39,996 nucleotides of DNA from Streptomyces ureilyticus (GTDB lineage: Bacteria > Actinomycetota > Actinomycetes > Streptomycetales > Streptomycetaceae), in the NCBI RefSeq assembly GCF_011045025.1, contig NZ_JAAKZX010000077.1:1-39996 (forward strand), given 5' to 3'. Numbering within the stretch: position 1 is the first letter of the stretch; every line of letters begins with the position of its first letter. Positions 36,964 to 39,996 of the stretch are shown here, piece after piece. The notes beneath the pieces are model-generated. The model was not told where the DNA came from. It saw only the letters and a list, made by a program, of their open reading frames with translations, and made no database searches. The position numbers and the translations under genes were made by a program.

Positions 36964-37650
36964 TCACGGTGCGCCCGCACTGCCACCCACCGTGGCGTCA
37001 CCGCCCGAGGCCTCCTCGCGCGGCGCGAGGGAGGTCAGATCGCCGGTGTCCCCGAGGCGTACGAGGAACGGCCGCAGTCGTGTGTAGTTGATCGCGGTGA
37101 TGGAACAGGGTTCTACGGAAATCCGCTGGAAGAGGTCCAGATGAAGCCCCAGTGCGTCCGCGACGAGGGACTTGATGACGTCGCCGTGGGAGCACATGAG
37201 GTACACGGCGTCGGCGCCGTGATCGCGCTCCACGCGCGCGTTCCACTCGCGTACGGCTTCGGCGGCCCGGGTCTGCATCGCCCGCATCGACTCGCCGCCG
37301 GGGAACGCCGCGGCGGACGGATGCGTCTGTACGACCTGCATCAGCGGTTCGTCCATCAGCTCGGCGAGCTTGCGGCCCGACCAGTCGCCGTAGTGGCACT
37401 CCCCGATGCGCTCGTCGGTGTGCGCGGACAGTTCGGGCCGGGCGTCGAGGAGCGGCCGCAGGGTCTCCTGGCAGCGCTGCAGGGGGCTGGTGACGACCTC
37501 GGATATCGGCAGCCGGGCGAGCCGCCCGGGCAGCGCGGCGGCCTGTTCGGCGCCGCGCTCGTCGAGGGCGACGCCGGGCGTCCAGCCGGCGAGCAGTCCC
37601 GCGGTGTTGGCGGTGGAACGTCCGTGCCGGACAAGGATCAACGTGGGCAT
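36964..37650 (-). CDS. Histidine phosphatase (MSMEG_4193-type phosphomutase-like)
   Basis: A 228-residue phosphoglycerate-mutase-superfamily protein from the ATG at 37650 (GGAG four bases upstream). The catalytic motif is MPTLILVRHGRSTANTAG (nucleophile His9). VTSPLQRCQETL supplies phosphate-pocket Arg residues, IGECHYGDWSG holds the Glu, and LMCSHGDVIKSLVADALG holds the second catalytic His. The C-terminal 20 residues are low-complexity. It should act as a phosphatase on a small phosphorylated compound in the cytoplasm. It heads the phosphatase-DUF3090-kinase-like-mshC cluster, so a phosphorylated metabolite may be turned over by the phosphatase and kinase-like partners; this is inference. 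Confidence 0.9.
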   Translation of the reverse strand: MPTLILVRHGRSTANTAGLLAGWTPGVALDERGAEQAAALPGRLARLPISEVVTSPLQRCQETLRPLLDARPELSAHTDERIGECHYGDWSGRKLAELMDEPLMQVVQTHPSAAAFPGGESMRAMQTRAAEAVREWNARVERDHGADAVYLMCSHGDVIKSLVADALGLHLDLFQRISVEPCSITAINYTRLRPFLVRLGDTGDLTSLAPREEASGGDATVGGSAGAP

Positions 37651-37732
37651 GCGCTCCAGCGTAAGCCGCGGCCGGGATGTGCCTCCGGTCCGGAAGGAAG
37701 TACGGGAGTTCCGCAGGGTCGCCTGTCGGGCT

Positions 37733-37799
37733 CCACGCGCGCGTGCCCTCGTACTCGTGCCCTGTAGGGGCGTTGTGTACGGGCGGCACGCGCGCGTGG
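37733..37799. terminator. 15-bp inverted repeat with CACGCGCGCGTG arms
   Basis: CCACGCGCGCGTGCC (37733-37747) and GGCACGCGCGCGTGG (37785-37799) are perfect inverted copies separated by 37 bp; the spacer adds further pairing (GCCCTCGTAC with GTACGGGC). Each arm contains the 12-bp self-palindrome CACGCGCGCGTG. The structure begins 10 nt after the stop of the ferritin-like gene and precedes the phosphatase gene, so a terminator role is likely. Protein binding to the twin palindromes is an alternative. Confidence 0.65.
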
Positions 37800-37808
37800 A
37801 TGACGCCG

Positions 37809-38597
37809 TTACACGAACTCGGGTGCTGCCGAAGCCGGTCCTCCCAGGGCGTCGCGGCGCTCCGGCATCGTCAGGGAGACCATGCGGCGCCAGCCGCCGA
37901 GCCGCTCGTACAGGTAGACGGCGTGGATGCCCGCGGCGAGGACGCCGGACTTGGCCTTCGACCAGCCGAGGATGCGCCCCATGCCGGCCATCACGGCGAG
38001 ACTGACGTCCCGGTAGATGCGGATCTCGGCGAGCGCGCACTCGCGCAGGGTGCGCTGGATCATCCGGCCGTGGCCCGCCGCCGCGAAGCGCAGCAGTTCC
38101 TCGTGGCAGTACGCCAGGTGGTTGTCCTCGTCGTTGGAGATCATCTTGACGGCCCGGCCGAGGTCGGGATGGTCGGCGAAGTGCTTGCGGAGGAGCTCCA
38201 TCTCCTCGGAGGCGCGCTGTTCGGTGACCCTGCTGTGCGCGAGGTAGGTGACGATGTCTTCGACGGTGAGCGCCTGGTCGCCCTTGAGCTTCTCGTGGGC
38301 GAGGCCGATGCCGTTGTTCTCCAGGAGCATGGTGTAGTCGGTGGCGGGCGGGATCTCGACGGGTTCGAGGCCGCGCTTCTTCATGAGGGCGTTGAAGATG
38401 CGCCCGTGCTTGTCCTCGTCGGCGCCATGGCGGGTGATCTTGGGTGCGAGCGCGCGCTCGCTCTCCGGTACGAGAGCCGCGATGCGCGCGTTCTCCCAGC
38501 CTCCTTGTGACTCCCCGCTGGCGGCGATGGAACAGAAGAGCTGGAACGACTCGTCGTTGTCGAGGATCTCCTGGAACAGACTCTTGGCCGAAAGCAT
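37809..38597 (-). CDS. Ferritin-like diiron protein
   Basis: A 262-residue helical protein from the ATG at 38597 (ribosome binding site AGAAGGGGC). Two iron-binding ExxH motifs are visible: Glu61-x-x-His64 in HGADEDKHGRIF and Glu157-x-x-His160 in ISNDEDNHLAYCHEEL, with partner Glu residues in PESERAL and TEQRASEEMELL. This is the four-helix diiron site of the ferritin/rubrerythrin-like superfamily. The C-terminal 90 residues (AEIRIYRDVSLAVMAGMGRILGW ... AVYLYERLGGWRRMVSL) are partly hydrophobic and may associate with the membrane. The exact reaction, iron storage, oxidation or hydroxylation, cannot be decided. It appears to be a single-gene unit with the inverted repeat at its end. Confidence 0.85.
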   Translation of the reverse strand: MLSAKSLFQEILDNDESFQLFCSIAASGESQGGWENARIAALVPESERALAPKITRHGADEDKHGRIFNALMKKRGLEPVEIPPATDYTMLLENNGIGLAHEKLKGDQALTVEDIVTYLAHSRVTEQRASEEMELLRKHFADHPDLGRAVKMISNDEDNHLAYCHEELLRFAAAGHGRMIQRTLRECALAEIRIYRDVSLAVMAGMGRILGWSKAKSGVLAAGIHAVYLYERLGGWRRMVSLTMPERRDALGGPASAAPEFV

Positions 38598-38761
38598 CAC
38601 TGCCCCTTCTCTGCAGAACTCCCAGAACTCCGCAAAGAACGAGTCAAATGCGCCGTCAGGGGCGCGGCAACACCTGTGTCGGACAAATCCGCCGAACGAA
38701 GGACGCCCGGGGCCTCCGCGACGCGTAACCACAGGCCCCGTCGCCGCGTTGTTCCCCGTGA

Positions 38762-38802
38762 CGGCCGTGGCGGGGAAGACCCCCGAGCCCCCACCACGGC
38801 CG
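38762..38802 (-). terminator. Terminator after the LLM oxidoreductase gene
   Basis: CGGCCGTGG (38762-38770) pairs with CCACGGCCG (38794-38802). After one C-A mismatch the stem continues with GGGG/CCCC (38772-38775 with 38789-38792). It begins 44 nt after the stop at 38846 on the minus strand. Confidence 0.7.
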
Positions 38803-38845
38803 CGAAAACTCCCCTGGCCGATCCGGAGTCACACTCCGGCCGGTG

Positions 38846-39898
38846 TCACAGCCCGGCGCGTTCGAGAGCCTCCGTGCCGGCCCGGAGCGAGGCGAGGCGC
38901 TCGTCGAGGGTGAAGCCCGCAGGGGCGAGGGTCAGGGTGGTGACTCCGGCTTCGGCATAGGACTTCATCCGGTCCGCGATCCGGTCGACTGAGCCCAGCA
39001 GGGTCGTCTTGTCGATCAGGTCGTGCGGTACGGCGGACGCGGCGCCCTGCTTGTCGCCGGACAGGTACTTGTCCTGGATCTCGGCGGCTTCCTTCTCGTA
39101 GCCCATGCGCTGGGCAAGCTGGTTGTAGAAGTTCTGCTTGCGGCTGCCCATGCCACCGACGTACAGCGCGGTGTACGGGCGGAAGGTGTCGGCGAGCGTG
39201 GCCACGTCCTTGTCGTCGCCGAGGGCGATCGGCAGCGTCGGGCAGACGTCGAAGCCGTCCATCGTCAGGCCGGCCTTCTCGCGTCCCGCGCGCAGGTGTC
39301 GGAGCGCGGTCTCCTCCAGGTGTTCGGCGGAGGGGAAGATCAGCAGGGCGCCGTCGGCGATCTCGCCGGTCTGCTCCAGGTTCTTGGGGCCGATCGCCGC
39401 GATGTAGAGCGGGATGTGCTCGCGCTGCGGGTGCACGGTCAGCTTGATGGGCTTGCCCGGGCCGTCCGGCAGCGGCAGCGTCCAGTGCTCGCCCTCGTAC
39501 GACAGACGCTCGCGGGTCATCGCCTTGCGGATGATCTCGACGTACTCGCGGGTGCGGGCCAGCGGCTTGTCGAACTTGACGCCGTACCAGCCCTCGGAGA
39601 CCTGCGGTCCGGAGACGCCGAGGCCGAGACGGAAACGGCCGCCGGACAGCGAGTCGAGGGTCGCGGCGGTCATCGCCGTCATCGCGGGCTGCCGGGCCGG
39701 GATCTGGAAGATGGCCGAGCCGACGTCGATGCGCTCGGTCTTGGCGGCGACCCAGGTGAGCACGGTGGCCGCGTCCGAGCCGTACGCCTCGGCGGCCCAG
39801 CAGACCGCGTAGCCGAGGCGGTCTGCCTCCTGGGCCACGGCGAGATTGTCTGCGTCCATTCCGGCGCCCCAGTAGCCGAGGTTGATCCCGAGCTGCAT
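38846..39898 (-). CDS. LLM-class F420-dependent oxidoreductase
   Basis: A 350-residue luciferase-like TIM-barrel flavin-type enzyme. The N-terminus MQLGINLGYWGAGMD and the segments DRLGYAVCWAAEAYGSDAATVLTWVA, TERIDVGSAIFQIPARQPAMTAMTAATLDSLSGGRFRLGLGVSGPQV and HIPLYIAAIGPKNLE match the Rv3520c-type subfamily of F420-dependent oxidoreductases. It should use reduced coenzyme F420 for hydride transfer; the substrate is unknown. The ATG at 39898 follows AAGGGGATCGGCC. A perfect 14-bp palindrome (39910-39923) lies directly upstream and probably controls it. A terminator follows. Confidence 0.93.
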   Translation of the reverse strand: MQLGINLGYWGAGMDADNLAVAQEADRLGYAVCWAAEAYGSDAATVLTWVAAKTERIDVGSAIFQIPARQPAMTAMTAATLDSLSGGRFRLGLGVSGPQVSEGWYGVKFDKPLARTREYVEIIRKAMTRERLSYEGEHWTLPLPDGPGKPIKLTVHPQREHIPLYIAAIGPKNLEQTGEIADGALLIFPSAEHLEETALRHLRAGREKAGLTMDGFDVCPTLPIALGDDKDVATLADTFRPYTALYVGGMGSRKQNFYNQLAQRMGYEKEAAEIQDKYLSGDKQGAASAVPHDLIDKTTLLGSVDRIADRMKSYAEAGVTTLTLAPAGFTLDERLASLRAGTEALERAGL

Positions 39899-39909
39899 GG
39901 CCGATCCCC

Positions 39910-39923
39910 TTACTGATCAGTAA
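39910..39923. promoter_or_regulatory. TTACTGATCAGTAA operator upstream of LLM gene
   Basis: A perfect 14-bp palindrome ending 12 nt before the start codon, next to the ribosome binding site. A minus-strand -10-like TAAGGT (39944-39939) lies just upstream, so the palindrome would fall just downstream of the transcription start, a typical repressor position. Palindromes of this shape are often bound by TetR-family repressors; no such gene is in view. Confidence 0.6.
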
Positions 39924-39996
39924 CGTCCCTTGGTCGGCACCTTAGCGCGCCCTCGGGCCCGGCGGCAGGGAGCACCGGTGGGGACGGGTTCGGGGG

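Noticed and set aside
1..39996. tRNA, rRNA, CRISPR arrays, IS elements and prophage genes
   Set aside because: None found: no cloverleaf-like sequences, no regularly spaced repeats with unique spacers, no transposase or integrase motifs in any translated frame.

Overview
The window is a chromosomal stretch of a Streptomyces or very close actinomycete. Evidence is the very high G+C with third-position GC bias and many GTG starts, a Pup-proteasome cluster, a mycothiol ligase gene, an F420-type luciferase-like oxidoreductase, and a gylR-glpFKD locus next to metH. As I remember it, the order prcA-prcB-(endonuclease)-pup-dop-arc ... metH-gylR-glpF-glpK-glpD-parJ-mshC matches the core chromosome of S. 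coelicolor around SCO1640-SCO1665. The window is therefore mostly core genome, with one clear accessory interruption.

Layout. 1-2215: a truncated MFS transporter divergent from a LacI-family regulator, sharing a twin-palindrome operator. 2281-8487 (minus): the proteasome/pupylation cluster, arc, dop, pup, an endonuclease-VII-like HNH gene, prcB and prcA. Pup already ends in Glu, Arc ends in the Q-Y-L gate-opening tail, and the endonuclease gene overlaps the prcB start. 8742-10789: a small ferredoxin, a membrane-anchored secreted protein and the tRNA m1A58 methyltransferase TrmI. 10846-14495: a site-2-type membrane protease divergent from a RecB/Cas4-like nuclease with a 23-residue tandem-repeat tail, then an orphan NarL-type response regulator. 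14594-17859: two tandem paralogous peptide-type lipoprotein binding proteins without permeases. 18344-22764: a HAD phosphatase and cobalamin-dependent methionine synthase MetH.

23045-28249: GylR and the glycerol operon. Glycerol enters through GlpF, is phosphorylated by GlpK and oxidised by GlpD. A 17-bp sequence shared (15/17) by the gylR and glpF upstream regions is the likely GylR operator.

28425-32881 looks like an insertion between glpD and parJ. It holds a FadR-type GntR regulator with a perfect AGACATC-G-GATGTCT operator, a 977-residue membrane NACHT NTPase (a bacterial NLR-like, possibly antiphage, protein), and two decayed genes on the other strand: the C-terminal remnant of a sugar ABC permease and a multiply frameshifted L-fuconate dehydratase. 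This suggests a lost L-fucose-type catabolic cluster and a possible defence gene at a variable site. This is the most interesting part of the window.

33097-39898: parJ (PAC2 family), then the minus-strand mycothiol-linked cluster (histidine phosphatase, DUF3090, SCO1664-type kinase-like protein, mshC), a ferritin-like diiron protein and an F420-dependent LLM oxidoreductase with a perfect TTACTGATCAGTAA operator. Several perfect long-stem terminators separate transcription units. I saw no tRNA, rRNA, IS element or CRISPR array. All functional statements come from reading sequence and family knowledge; no database search was run.
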